Positions 44,401 through 56,400 of a DNA stretch of 64,000 nucleotides are shown one piece after another. The stretch's first letter is position 1, and each line of letters starts with the position of its first letter. The notes under the pieces are model-generated. The model was not told the DNA's origin, searched no databases, and saw only the letters and a program-made list of their open reading frames with translations. The DNA comes from Symbiodinium natans (Eukaryota; Sar; Dinophyceae; Suessiales; Symbiodiniaceae). The translations under genes and the position numbers were made by a program. The stretch spans positions 650,777 through 714,776 of the forward strand of contig CAJNDS010002435.1 of NCBI GenBank assembly GCA_905221605.1. The letters run 5' to 3'.

Positions 44401-47400
44401 AGCAAGGAAGCAAGGAATCAGGGAAGGAAGGGAAGGAAAGGAAAGGAAAGGAAATGAAAAGGAAAAGGAAAAGGAAAAGGAAAAGGAAAAGGAAAAGGAA
44501 AAGGAAAAGGAAAAGGAAGGCCGGAATCAAGAAAGACAGAAAAAGGCAATTTCACAAAAGAAAGAAAGCAAGGAAGACGTCGTGTCAGCTAGCTTCAAAG
44601 CATACGTATTCTGGCCTTTGGTTGCTTGGTGCTGTGCTCCTAAGGTCCTCTGGTCACGTGGTCCTCTGGTCCTCCGGTCCTCTGGTCCCGTGGTTTCCCG
44701 GTCCCGTGGTCAGAGTTTGTTTTTATTTATTGCTTTTTGGTCATAATGGTATATTTAGTTCTGTAGGAAAACATAACATAACATATGATATATGTATGTG
44801 TATATATTAAAACAAAGTACAATGATATTATATAGTGGAATAGAGTATCATAGAACACAATATCGTATAGTATACCTTTGTATGATAAAAAAATATCAAA
44901 AATCGTAGTAAGAAAGCGTATATGTATATATTTAATGCTATTTGTATATATAAAATTCATAATACACAATACATATTTATTGTTTGTTTGGCGCCGGGCA
45001 AGCTTGTTCAACGCGTATGAATCCCTTCCAAACCCATGATGCGAGCATTGTGTTTGCAAATGGGGGGGGTCTGCGCCCCCCCCCCCCTCAAACCCCCCGC
45101 TGTTTTTTTAAGCCAGCATATGAATATCCTTTCCAAACCAATGATGCGAGCGTTGTGTTTGCAAATGGGGGGGGGCTGCGCCCCCCCCAACCCCCCCGCT
45201 GTTTTCTTAGTCCGGGCAAGCTTGCTTCAAAGCACATGAATCCTTCCAATCCCATGATGCGAGCACTTTTTTGCATAATATAATAATACACAAAAATACA
45301 ACACTTTTCAAGTATATACAAGAATATGCAGCAATATACACGTAAAACAAGAATAACTTACAACAATTTTCAGTAATTGACAATAGTATTCAATAATCGA
45401 CAACAATATACAATAATATACAAAAATGTACAATAATACACAACAATATATACAATAATTTTCGAAAATATACAAAAATATACAGTAATATAGAAAAACA
45501 CAAAAACTCAATGACATGCAATAATGTAACATAGTATACAATAATATACAATAATAGACAATAATATACAATGACATACAATAATATACTATAATATAGA
45601 ATAATCTGCAGTAACATACAAAGAAAACTCAATAATATACAATAATGTACAGTAATCTACAAAAAAGAGAATAATACACAATAATTTTGAAAATATACAA
45701 TAACATTCAATAATATGCAACAATATAAAGTATTATACAAAAATACAAGAAAATACACGACAATACAATAATACTCAACAAGATGTACAACAATATACAA
45801 TAATATGCAAGAATATACAATGTCATACAATACTATACAAGAATATACAATACTATGCCATAATATACATGCTTCAGAGTATACGCATTTTTTGGAAACT
45901 TCTAATGCCAAGATGCCAGCATTGATTTGCAGCCTCTGCAAACTCAGAAATGCGCAGAAATGCTGCTATTTTCAGTATTTGCAGCCTCTGGAAACTCAGA
46001 AATGCTGCAGTGTACAGTATTTCCAGCTTCTGAAAGCGCAGAAGTGCTGCTATATACAATATCTGCAGCCTCTCTGGGAACTCAGAAATGCTGCTATTTT
46101 CAGTAGTTCCTGCATAAATGCTGTGTTTTTCCGGTATTTAGAGCTTGCGAACGGCCAGAACTGCTGCATTTCTGAGCGTTTACGGCCTCCGCTTCGCTTG
46201 CAAGAAGCCTTCGAAGCCTTCAGTAAATTGTTTTTTGATCCCAAATAAGGTTTTTTTTTTGATCCGCCTAGAAATAAATTATTTTTTGATCCCAAATAAA
46301 ATTTTTTTGATCCCCTACGCGGAAACAGAGGTCTCAAAGTCTTTGTGCCCGGGCTCCCCGAGGATTTGCACTTTGCCCCTCGTGCCCGACGTGCCCGATG
46401 CATGCACGCCAGTGTGAAGACCCCTGAGCCACACCTCCTCGCACCCACTCAAGGACCCGATTCACATCCAGGTCGGCGACCCCACAGCTCTGCAGGCAAA
46501 AAACTTGAGAGAAGCAGAAGTGTTTCTTTTTACGATTCGGAGTAGATTCGCAGGGCCAAGGCCATAGGAGCACTTCATGTCCCAAGCAGGCTCTCCTCAA
46601 AACTTGTCCTGTCGCCAGAGGCCAACGAAGACATCAGCCAGCAGGTGTTGGTGCTGGGCTATGATCAGAAGGACGAGATGCTCCTCAAGGCTTGTCGAAC
46701 CTGGTTTGGCTGCGGGCGTTGAGGTCGTCTCACAACGGGGGAGACCTGGGGCTCGGGCAAACTTCGGCAAACCCTATAAGACAGCCCCTACAACCCTGAA
46801 AACCCTTGAACGTCGAAACTCTCAAAACAACCTTGAACACCCTGACCTTCTCCAGAAACGGAAAGAGGCACACAGCATAAGCTCCTGCAGCTTAGTGGTG
46901 TAGTCTGGTGGAGTTTGTGGAGAGGGGTTTGTTCTCATGCGGAAGGGACCTGCAGTCCCCCTGCAGTCCCTGTATCCTCTCAGGCAGTTCGTAGCACCCG
47001 GCCCGACGAGCGCGTCTTGGTCTTCGTGGCCATGAAGCAGCTCGGCGGCTTAGTTCCCTTCCAAGGTTGAGGGCGAGTTGCGTTCATCCATTCTGTTTGA
47101 TACCCTGCGCTCCTTACATGTTTTTGTTGCACATGTAGCCTGGTGATCCAGGAAGCCTTGTGACTTTACAACCGCAGCTAACATGCCTGCCCAGGAAGCA
47201 CTGCGATCTCGTGGCCCGCACTTTGCGAAAGACCCCTGGCCAAGAAGTCATGCCTTCAGGTCCACTCATGGGCAACAGGCTTTTGCTCTAGATCTAATTC
47301 TTCATGTCGGCATTATGGCTTGCAACTCTTGCGTTGAGAACATAACCTTCTCCCCCCCCCCCCCCCCCCCCCCCCCCCCAACCCTCCGCCCGCTGGGCAG

Positions 47401-50058
47401 AATCAGGACATAGTTCGGAGGAGCAGCTCTGCTGTGGGCTTTCGGAATTTTGGATTGTCCTTTGCACTCGTCAACAACTACACGACTTCCAAAGCTAGGC
47501 CCTCCTGGAATGTCGTGACGCAAAGATGTTTCTTGCTGCTCCCATGGCATTTTTGGCGATGGAAGCACCCGCTTTCTAGCTTGAACTCCCCTAAGCCGAA
47601 GAAGGTGCAAGCAGCTTTATCACGCGGAAGCGTAGCATCATGGCATGATCTCCAAAGAGGCTTGAGGCTTCAGACTCAGACTCCCGATCGAACTCAGTCC
47701 ACAGCCCCAGTTCAGAGGAATGGTGTGGTGGCGAATGCCATGCACAGCGACAAAGACCAGCAGGAAGCATGAACCAGGGTTTCCCGTGCTTTGTGCTTCG
47801 CCGGACAATGGTGCATTGCACCTTAAAATCTGACGCTGGAGGCTCCAACCACACAACTCCCCGTAGAGTTTCAGGGTCTATGGAGCGTCAGGTCCGAAAA
47901 GGGCGTGTCAGGCCGAAGCTTTCGGTAGGCAGCCGCTACGCCGACTCTGTGTGTGTGTGTGTGTGTACGCGTGTGTGCGCCAGTCGCCAGTATGCAAAGA
48001 TGCTGAGCCTGGAAGCCAAAGGAGCGCGAGGAGGCGCTGCGACAGCTTCGCAGCGGTGAGGCCCGAGCGCCGCGGCTCCAGAACCGGGGGGGGGGGGTAC
48101 CTTCGGCTTTTACGAGAATTGACAGCGCTTCCGACGCTAGGGCATGAAGGGGAGAACTCAGGGTTTAGGTTGTGGTCCTGTGAGGGCAAGTCGCACTGCA
48201 GTCCCTCCTCAAAAAGAGGTTGTGGTCCGGTGGCACAAAGGTCACGTTGCGGGCTAGATCGCTCTTTTCTGGGCAGTCTGGGCGGGATAGGTAAGCTATG
48301 CTGCAACTTTAAACCCTGAACCCCACAGTGCACATGCTGCGGGCACGTTGGGGTCATGAGGTGCTCGTGGCTACCGATGTGGCGGCCCGGGGTTTGGACG
48401 TGAAAGGTATCGCTTTGGTGGTGACGCTGGTGCCTGCAATTGGGATCTCATGGGGCTATGGGATCCCATTGTTTCTGGGATCTTTGGGAATCTTAGGGGG
48501 TCAGATGCCAAGTTCAATGTCTCAATGATATGGGTTCAGTGGGACTGATGCTGAGCAAGGGCCTGGGGTGTCGTGTGTGAAGGCTCAGCAACCCTTCAAA
48601 GCTACTCAAGCGGCCGCGATGTGGTATTCGTAGGAAAGGTTTAGGAGACCCTGGAAAAGTGGTGTGGTGCCGAAGCAGAGCGAACCCATGAGAATCCGAG
48701 AATCCGAGAATCCGACAGAGCTTAGCCGCAAAATTTGTTCATTCAACTTGGGTGTTGGGGGGTGTTTTCGTTGTCGAGGAACTACGACCCGGCCAACAGC
48801 ACAGAGGCTGGGAAGAGGGGCTTTGCCACTTCAAGTCTTTCCGAAGTAGGCATTCCAGCGCATGAATGCTGTGTGGACCGAAACTCGGTGGCCAAGAAGC
48901 TCTTCCGAGAACAAGGCCTGGAGCTTTCCAAGCCACTCCTCCCAGGACCATGTCCATCGGATCGGGCGCACCGGCCGTGCTGGGCAGCGCCTGGGACATC
49001 ATTAGAAATGTATATATATATATATATATGTATTACTAGCATTTCGTCTAAATTTGTCAGCGTTTCAGCTGACGTACTGGTTCCCGTGCAAGCTTGGAAG
49101 TTTGTCATAGTTTGTCCGCCAGTGGCAGAGGATGGCTTTGCAGGGTTCTCTTGAGCTGCAACCTCGTGATGGCATGGTAAACACGGTGGAGCACGACCTC
49201 CGCCCAGACCTGAAGCCTAGCTCCAAAGTTGAAGTAGTGCTGAGCTGAGGAAAGGCCGCAGCATAACCTTCCTCACGCGATCTGGAGAGGACGCATACAA
49301 GGCAAGCAAAACGGGCCTACGCATATCAGAAAATTCGCAGGCCCTTCATCTATGTACTGCACCCTGCGGAAGACTTGGGTGTTTGGTCTTCTGGAGGCCG
49401 TCGGCATCGCGGAGGTCATGGAGAAGGCGGACGATGGCGGACGGTTCCTGCGCCCATGAACTCTTTTGATACGCCCCTGAAGCCCGGGAGGCCAACTGCC
49501 CGGTTCCGGCGGAGATGCAGCAGCTGGTGCCTTCCGATAAAACATGCAGTCTTTTTTCGAGTATGCGACATTTTCACATCCCACCTCGGACATGCTACCG
49601 CGGGCCTTGGCGATCTTTCACATCCACGTGCGTGTGGACCCAGGGTGGTGCCCAAGACTTGCTAAATATGAGAAGCTGCGCTCAACCCTCCTAAACCCCA
49701 ACCTCCTGCAGACCCATGAAGGCAAACCTGGTCAAGGAAAGCCCCGACTATGGCGAAGTGAGCAGCGTCGAGTAGGGTATTGGTGCAGAGGGGGAGAGAA
49801 CTCGTGATCGTGATGTTGCCGGGCGTAAGCTGCACAGCAATCATCAGTCGTAAGGCGCCTTTTCCAAAGGCGTCGCTGAAGCGAAATTCTGAAAGGCAAA
49901 GTAGATTGGAACCAATCCAGCAAGTGGCCGTGCCCAGGGTCGCGCCTCGCGGAGCCTCTGCTCAGGTGGATCGTGTGCGCCAGCGGCAGGCACAGGCGCG
50001 GCAGAGCGACCAGCGCTGGGAAGACTTGCCGAAGGCGAGCTTGCGTGTTTCCCGGTAA
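41440..50058 (+). CDS. DEAD-box RNA helicase (DDX5/DBP2-like)
   Basis: ATP-dependent RNA remodelling enzyme. Motifs occur in canonical order on separate exons: Q motif PTPIQAQVWP (41440-41542), Walker A ARTGSGKT (41878-~41930), Ia LAPTRELATQI (42161-42248), YGGVPKK (42637-42660), Ib ILVATPGRLNDFLE (42893-42966), II VFDEADRMLDMG (43371-43441), FEPQIRDIV (43544-~43571), III LMFSATWPEEVQ (~43970-44051), IQVGDPTALQ (46454-46495), 46621-46689, IV ERVLVFVAMKQ (46984-~47040), ~47199-47279, EREEALRQLRSG (~48016-48054), V VLVATDVAARGLDVKG (48361-48406), NYDPANSTE (48779-48806), VI VHRIGRTGRAG (48946-48986). A basic Gln-rich exon with a TAA at 50056-50058 is the likely end. Donors are mainly GC and GA. 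The motif III intron (44052-46453) carries a large inverted-repeat element. The region 49000-49960 holds at most small C-terminal exons (ANLVKESPDYGEV near 49721). Confidence 0.9.
42381..42409. repeat. (GT)n microsatellite
   Basis: Fourteen GT units in a helicase intron. Confidence 0.85.
44185..44520. repeat. Purine microsatellite block
   Basis: GGAAGGAA tetranucleotides (44237-44361), then AGCAAGGA units, then AAAAGG hexanucleotides (44452-44516). All purine on the + strand; could form triplex DNA. Confidence 0.85.
44990..45265. repeat. Three tandem units of about 115 bp with GC hairpins
   Basis: Each unit carries CCAA.CCATGATGCGAGC (the third slightly diverged), and the first two continue through GTGTTTGCAAATGGGGGGG into CTGCGCCCCCCC, so a G-run and a C-run can pair into a perfect stem. 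The unit edges resemble GGGCAAGCTTG. The block lies inside the AT-rich inverted-repeat element. Confidence 0.7.
45290..46130. repeat. AT-rich imperfect repeats and a 55-bp tandem repeat
   Basis: 45290-45870 is composed of diverged ACAATAATATACAA-like words without coding potential. 45915-46130 holds about four copies of a unit containing GCAGCCTCTGGAAACTCAG and AAATGCTGCTATTTTCAGT. Both lie within the inverted-repeat element in the helicase intron. Confidence 0.7.
47353..47379. repeat. Poly-C run in a helicase intron
   Basis: About 27 consecutive C bases. A similar run occurs at 16281-16313. Confidence 0.85.
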
Positions 50059-50404
50059 TTAGAATGTACACGCTGGTCAGCGGTTGATGTGATGTATATG
50101 ATGAGTATACCTTTGCTTTGTTATATAAAGCAGTTTATATAGGCTGGTCAGAGGAGGGTTTTTGCCTCGACCGCGTGGGTTTGTAAAAGCTCCGTGTAGG
50201 TTGTCCTCTGCGCAGGTTTGCGTAGGTTTGCACTTGCGTGCGATGGTTTGAAAACGTGTGGCTTTGCAAGTGCCAGAGTAACGTTTCGCGCGGGCTTGAG
50301 TTTGTGCGTAGGTAAAGGTTTTTTCTTCGCGAGGACTACTTCTTTTAGTCTCATCGGATTCTCGTCTGCGGCTCGTAGAGACGGTCCCGGCCGGTCTTTG
50401 GCAG

Positions 50405-53400
50405 GTGCTCATGGTCGCCGAGAAGCCTTCTGTGGCGAAGCTTGTGGCCGAGCCCTTCTGCAGCACTGAATCACCCTGACAGAGTCGAAGCTTCCCCAAA
50501 CCTGGATTCTTGAAATCCAAGGCCCATCCCTGTTTTGGGATGTAAGCCATTGTAAGCTATTGTAAGCCATTGTAAGCCATTGTAAGATCCCCAAAGTCAT
50601 GCGTTTGGACATCTCAGGAGCCTCTCAAATGGCCGCATGCGATTTCGCAAAGGGCAGAGCCGGGCCGTGCAGATCTTCGAGCCTCCTGGCCTGGATATGC
50701 TGTTTGTCCGCTGAGCCGAGGCTGCGTCGGCGACGTGTTTAGTCAATTCGAGATGCGGGGTCTGACACTCAACTCCGGTAAAGTAAAGTTCGTGTCTGGC
50801 CAGCCGCGTAGCTGGCGAATGGGCTACGACCCAACAGCATCGCGCAGCCTCGCTTCCTGTGATCAAGTGATCAAGGTTTGTGACCTGGTTCCCGCCGGCG
50901 CAGCAAAAGTGTCGCATCCTCCAGACTTCTACCATCGGGCACATCTTTGGGCTTGACTTCGAGGCCCTTCTCGGCATCTGCAGCAGTGCTAACCTTAGAG
51001 TCGCTTCGAACCTCAGATTGCAGAGCTTGCAGGGAAACATAGCCTTGACATGCCTTGACGATGACGGCGGGTAAGAACTGTGGGCGGCAGGACGCTCCAG
51101 GAGCGTTTCTGCAAGGAGTCTTCTTCTTTTGCACAGGATGGCAGACCCTACGATCTGGCGGACCTATTCTATGCGAATGTCAAGAAGACGGTGGAGGGGG
51201 CGGTGGCCAAAAATCGGATCGTGGAAGCTCGGATAGCGGTTGGTGCTCTACGCTGTGTGCTCCAGCTACTGAGGTCGTTATGTGCTCCAGTTCCTGAGGT
51301 CGTGAGCGCACGAGTTCGGTTCACATCAAAACATGTAAGGCCTCTCATTTACTACGTGTGCTGGGGTTAGTGCGGTGTTCAGGGCATTTGAGCTGGGCAA
51401 AGCGTTCTGTTCGGGCAGCTCTGCTGAGAACATGAACAAGCGCCCCCCAGGAGCACATCCAAGAGCTTGCCGGTGAAGCCGAGTACCTGGCGCTCTGGCT
51501 GGACTGCGACCGCGAGGGCGAGAACATCTGCTACGAGGCAGATGTGGACCGGAGTCCTGCGATGCGGCCCAGGAGAATTGACCAAGCTCGGGTCTTCGGG
51601 AACTATCGTAGATCGAGGTCGTACCACATGCTTTCCAGAATTTCTTGTTCAGAGGCTTGAGGTCCTGACATGTCCAGACCTAATCCGGTGATGAGCCCAA
51701 ACTGCTTCTCTAACCCGGCAAGGTGATGTCGCTGTGCTCCTCCATCCCAGAGGAGAGCCTTGCGCAGCCGTGCGTTCTGGGGGTTCACTGTGCAGGCTTC
51801 TATCTCCATTCTCTTGGAAGGGGCATGGGAAGCCTCGCATTTTGGGACAGCTTGTTCCTTCTCCAAGTCAGTGGCATAGATTTTGCATGGACAGCCAGGA
51901 GAATGTGTATCGCGCACATTTCTCGGCACTGACGCAGCCAGAGATCAAGCTGCCTGGCTCTCCCCTCCCGGCCATGAAAGTTTCCCGAACCTGCTCCTCT
52001 CCCAGACTTGACCGTCGACTGTCGTTGTATGTTTTTTGTTGGTTTGTCCTTTCGCTTTTCGCTAGGCGGTCGCTTCCCAAACGTGGTGGCCCTTGATGCG
52101 CAAAACCTACGCGAAATCTTCCCCAGTCTTCCCATTAAGGCATTAAGACCTCCCCGTAGAACCTTTGAGAGTCATCTGCCTGGAGCTTTGCCGCAGAAAG
52201 GGGTTTGCATGGGCTCCCTTACAGGTAACCATTGTGCAGTGCAGTTCCTTATGAGATGCCGAGGACTGCCTTTAAGACCCTGGGGCGCCCAGACAAGCAG
52301 CTGGCCATGGCAGTGGATGCGCGCCAGGAGCCCGCCGCGTATCCCAAGTGGGCAAACGGGCGCAAAGAATCGCTGGGAGTTCAGACTTGTTTGTTTCGGA
52401 TTGGCGACACATAGCCCAAAGAGCAAAGAGCACCCACTTTCTTCTCCAAGAGCAATGTTCTGGAGAAAAGCACGGGGCCATACACCAGCACTCAAGTAGG
52501 CGCTGGGAGAACCCCTAATATCTCCCACTTTAAGACAGAAGCTGAAAGGTGGTTGGGGTCCGACGGCCTTGTTCCATGAAGCGAAAGATGCTACTGCCTC
52601 GCGACTTGCATGGTCAGTTCGGCAGAGGGCAAAGCTGAAAAGACCCTTAAAAGAGAAGCACTACTCTGATCTATTCTGAGAGCTCCTTGAGGAGCTGGAC
52701 CTGAAGATCGGTGTGGCCTTCACGCGGCTGATGACGCGCACCTTTCTGACCCTTCAAGAGAACATCATTCTGGGTGGGGTGTGTGTGATTCTATGGAGAA
52801 TGCAAGGGACCCCTGGTCAAACCCAGGAACTTCGCCAAGGAGAAGTTCCGCGTTTGGGATCAGACCTGCCTGAGCTACGGCCCGTGCCAGACCCCCACGC
52901 TGTGGTTCTGCGTGGAGAGGCATAAGGACGCTTCCAACGCGCTGTGAACCCATACCCTTGCACCACCCGAAGTAAACCCTGCAAGCAGTGTGTTCGCTGC
53001 CTTCAAGCCATGCTCGCCTGTCACAGATATCATTTTAGGGTACCCTGACCGGCCCGAAGGAGATCGAACAGTTCCGGCGCCAGGACATCTTCACGCCCAC
53101 GGTGACCGCTCCGGGCTGAGCTTCGTAAAGACAAAGCTGTGCGTTGCACTTAAGGTTCTCAGAGATCCTCAGGCGGACCAAAGCCCCACCACAGGGAAAA
53201 GTATTGTATTGGCTAACGGGAAGCATCCTTTGTGGTCTGCTCCACAGGCCCATCCTTCAACAGTCCGTTGAGGCATGCATTCCGGCATGACTTGTGCTGT
53301 CTGTTAACTATCCCGAAACCACAGCCACAACGAACACACGTGTGACGAAGGTCAACATTGAGGATTATCCTGTTGAGCTCAGTTGGGAGGAGGTGCCGTC

Positions 53401-56400
53401 GGCTTGAAATGGGATGTCGACGTCGCCTCTTTTGGCAAAAGCAGCCCGCAGACAGAGCTTGCAAGAGCTTGCATGTCATTAGTTGGATCATTGCCGATAA
53501 TCATTGCGTATTCGGTGCTGGCACTGAGCGGAGTGTGAATGCAGGGGGTGGCAACTATTCTCTAAAGCAGAAACGCTTGATTAAAGACTTGCCGAGGTTG
53601 TTGGAGGTTGGAGGTATTGAAGGCCCAACAATAGGCAGGGACCCGCGCTGACCCAATTTGACAAAGCCTGTGCCCCTGGATAAGCCTCTGAGCGCATGGG
53701 GCATGTTGCAGCAGTTTTGTTCTCTAGTTGTTGAGTTCCGGTTCGCCTGAAACTCAGCACTGACAAGGGCTCCACATTGGATGCGGGGCGATCGCAACAG
53801 CTGGGACAGGTGCTGCAGGCAAATGTGGGTTTCCGGAGTTCCCGTCCTTGCAAGCTGGTCTGAGGGTCCGGATCAAGTTGATGATCCGGACATCATAGAG
53901 TCTAGCTTTTTGCAGCTTGCAACTAAGAAGTTGAGATGCAGCTCTGAGCCTGGCAAGTACCTTTGAAGCGTCGAAGCGTAGGGGTTGCCTGACCAGGGCG
54001 CGACCACCGTCACCTGGCTTTTGAAGCTCTGGTTTAAAGTCTCAAGTTCGCACCCGGATCTGACAGCTAGGCAGGGACGGCACCGATGATGCATCCTATG
54101 TTTGAAGTCGGAGACTTGCAGCTTCGATGTGCATCTGTAGGAAGCACCAGTGCGTCCCTCAATCCCCGACCTGTCACGACTTAGGGTGACCTGAACGTCC
54201 TGCACCCAGCAGTGCTCTTAGGCCTCGCTGCTGGAAGTGACTTCTACAAGGCTCGGACTGGGAAATACGGGGGAGCTTCATGCCGCGCGAGACACTGAGG
54301 TCTTTCAAAGAACCTATCAGGCTTCGGGTGGTTTGCGAACCAGCACGGCAGCTTCTTCTCTTCAGCTTCGTCACGGAAGCGCGGCCAATGCACGCCCACG
54401 AGCCCAAGTGTTGCATCGCACGCTCACAATGCGCACACCCTCTTAAATCTAGCATGCCCCCAAGAAGCTAAAACTTCTGGAAACTGGAAGTTCACGGCAG
54501 CGTTCCCGACAACAGGAAGCGTGCGCGGCGGCCGGTGGGGCTCAACACGGTCCAGTTGCTCAAGGCCACGAGTCACTACATTCGCATGCTGCGTATCTGG
54601 TTAGAGACTTTTGGAGTTGGGGGCTCTTCTGCGAGGCGTATTTCTAGGAGCTGCAGCTGGCACTGGTTTTTGCATCTACAGGGCTCCTGAGGCTGTGAAG
54701 CGATCTTCAGCCCCCATGTGTTCCTGGCAAGCCTTAAAGCCTTAAAGGTCAGGCAGCAAGCCGAAGTTAGGGTCTCCCTGCACGCAGAGGCTGCTTCCAC
54801 TGGACTGGGCATGTCTCCGGCACAGTGGCGGGGTCTAGATAAGCACGGCAGTCTGCGCTTTGGGTGGGGTGTTGCTTATTGATTGCTTTTTGAGCTTCGG
54901 CGGTGTTCGAGCATTGCGGACTTGAGTCCGTTGATGTTAGTGATTGAGTTTCTTGGTTGAGTTGCAGAGCAGCAAGCCCCGACAAATCCCAAAGCTTCAA
55001 GCTGCATGCCTGAAAGCGTGAGCTTTTGCAACGCGAGCATTTGCAACCAGCATCTCAGACCAGCCCAGGTGCATGAAGGTTGCCGAGGGCTTGTACTCAT
55101 CCGGCTACATCTCATATCCCCGCACAGCCACTCGGGGGGCAGATGGCAAGTTTCCTCCGCCGCCAGGCACCCTGCCTGTTGTCAGCTTGTGAGCTTGTGT
55201 CGACCCTCCCCGGGTGTACTGGACCAACAACTCTGAAGAAAAGAGCTGCATTGCATAACGAGCGAGTTAAAAGCTGAACGAATCATAATGGCATATGGAA
55301 AGTGGCCACGGGTCGAGGAAAGAGACGCTGGAGAGCCGCCCGCCTGTACACCTTTTGTAAGACCGAAACCTTGAACCCGAGAGCAAGTGAGCTTCGGGGA
55401 CGTAGTATAGGCTTGCTTGAGGCTTGAGGACCCCTGAAGCCTGATTGACTTGTTTAGCAGTGAAGGCTTGCAGTGCCAGCAGGCGATGCAAATTGGTGTG
55501 CTTGGGCAGGGTGGTGGGAGCTGCCAAGAAGCCACCGAACCGGAGGGAAGTATGTTAGAGGGGGGGATTTGGTGATGATCTGGCGTGGTGGTTTGGTGAT
55601 GTTTGGTGTGCTTTGGTCTGTGGTGCAGGGGGATCGGCCAAGGCCGAGGCGAACAAATTTCACTCGAATAGTTTCGTCGCGAGGGTATACGGACTAACCC
55701 CAGAAATACTGCACAGGCACATGAGGAGGTCATGGACGGTAGTAGTATAAAGTAGCTCTCTTGCCAACACAAGGAGACCACAAAGTATTCCGACACCTTC
55801 GACATTGTGGGGGCCCTGCGGGAGCAGGCAAACCACCCGTCCTGGGGATCTCCGGCGCAAGGCATTTTGTTGTTGAGGGGGGGCGGGGACGGGTCTGCAC
55901 TCATCCATAGTGTAGCATGGACATTCCCTTGTCTGGAGGATGTCTTGTTAGTTTTTCGGTCCCATAACATGAGGTTTGTAAAGAAAGACATCCTCCTCAC
56001 ATAGAATGGTGGTGCCCAGTGCAAGGTACAAGCGGGTAGGTTAAGGCGTATCTTTTCGTGTAAAGTCGTATCTCGGGCGGCGTGCACACCGGGAATTCGC
56101 GAATTCCAATATCAGTCAGCACCCGCTTGCACCCCCAACCAGAAATCTCATTCACGCTGACAAAAATGTGCTCCCCTCCCAGGCGTGTGGTGACAAGTGC
56201 GTATTTTGCATGTGTGTCTAGAACATGCGCGTGCGGCGTGTGCACACTTTGGGGGAAAGGCTTCAACATGTCTCTGTGATGCGACTTTACGCTGGGTGAT
56301 GTGACTTCGCTCGCTGGGGAGATGCGCAAAGAGGTGAGTTAACCTAGCCCCTTGTATCACCATGAGTTCAGCCCCAGGAAAGACGGTCAGCTACTTGCTC

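Larger units (their letters stand above)
44071..46318. mobile_element. 2.25-kb AT-rich element with inverted termini and 10-bp target duplication
   Basis: Flanked by the direct repeat GCGGAAACAG (44061-44070 and 46319-46328). Both ends consist of tandem copies of a roughly 22-bp unit (GGATCAAAAAATAATTTATT type) in opposite orientation: several copies at 44076-44162 and several reverse-complement copies at about 46222-46315, with one exact 20-bp match. The interior has no open gene. It holds AAGG and AAAAGG purine arrays (44185-44520), a roughly 115-bp repeat in three copies (44990-45265), AT-rich CAATAATATA repeats (45290-45870) and a roughly 55-bp repeat (45915-46130). The composition contrasts with the GC-richer host. 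The long target duplication resembles that of Mutator-like elements (family guess only). Confidence 0.75.

Noticed and set aside
44159-44810. Open frames of Lys/Glu/Gly or Phe/Leu/Pro repeats in the purine block
   Set aside because: Low-complexity translation of AAGG and AAAAGG repeats inside an intronic element.
51686-51718. Possible extra TOP3B exon reading VMSPNCFSNP
   Set aside because: It fills a gap in the family alignment and has a good GC donor, but there is no AG acceptor at the required position and the phase 0 read from the nearest AG hits a stop.
55640-55690. Segment reading EANKFHSNSF after the GYISYPR exon
   Set aside because: The exon beginning ETTKYSDTFDIV at 55774 joins YPRT exactly with GC-AG|G, so the earlier segment lies in an intron.
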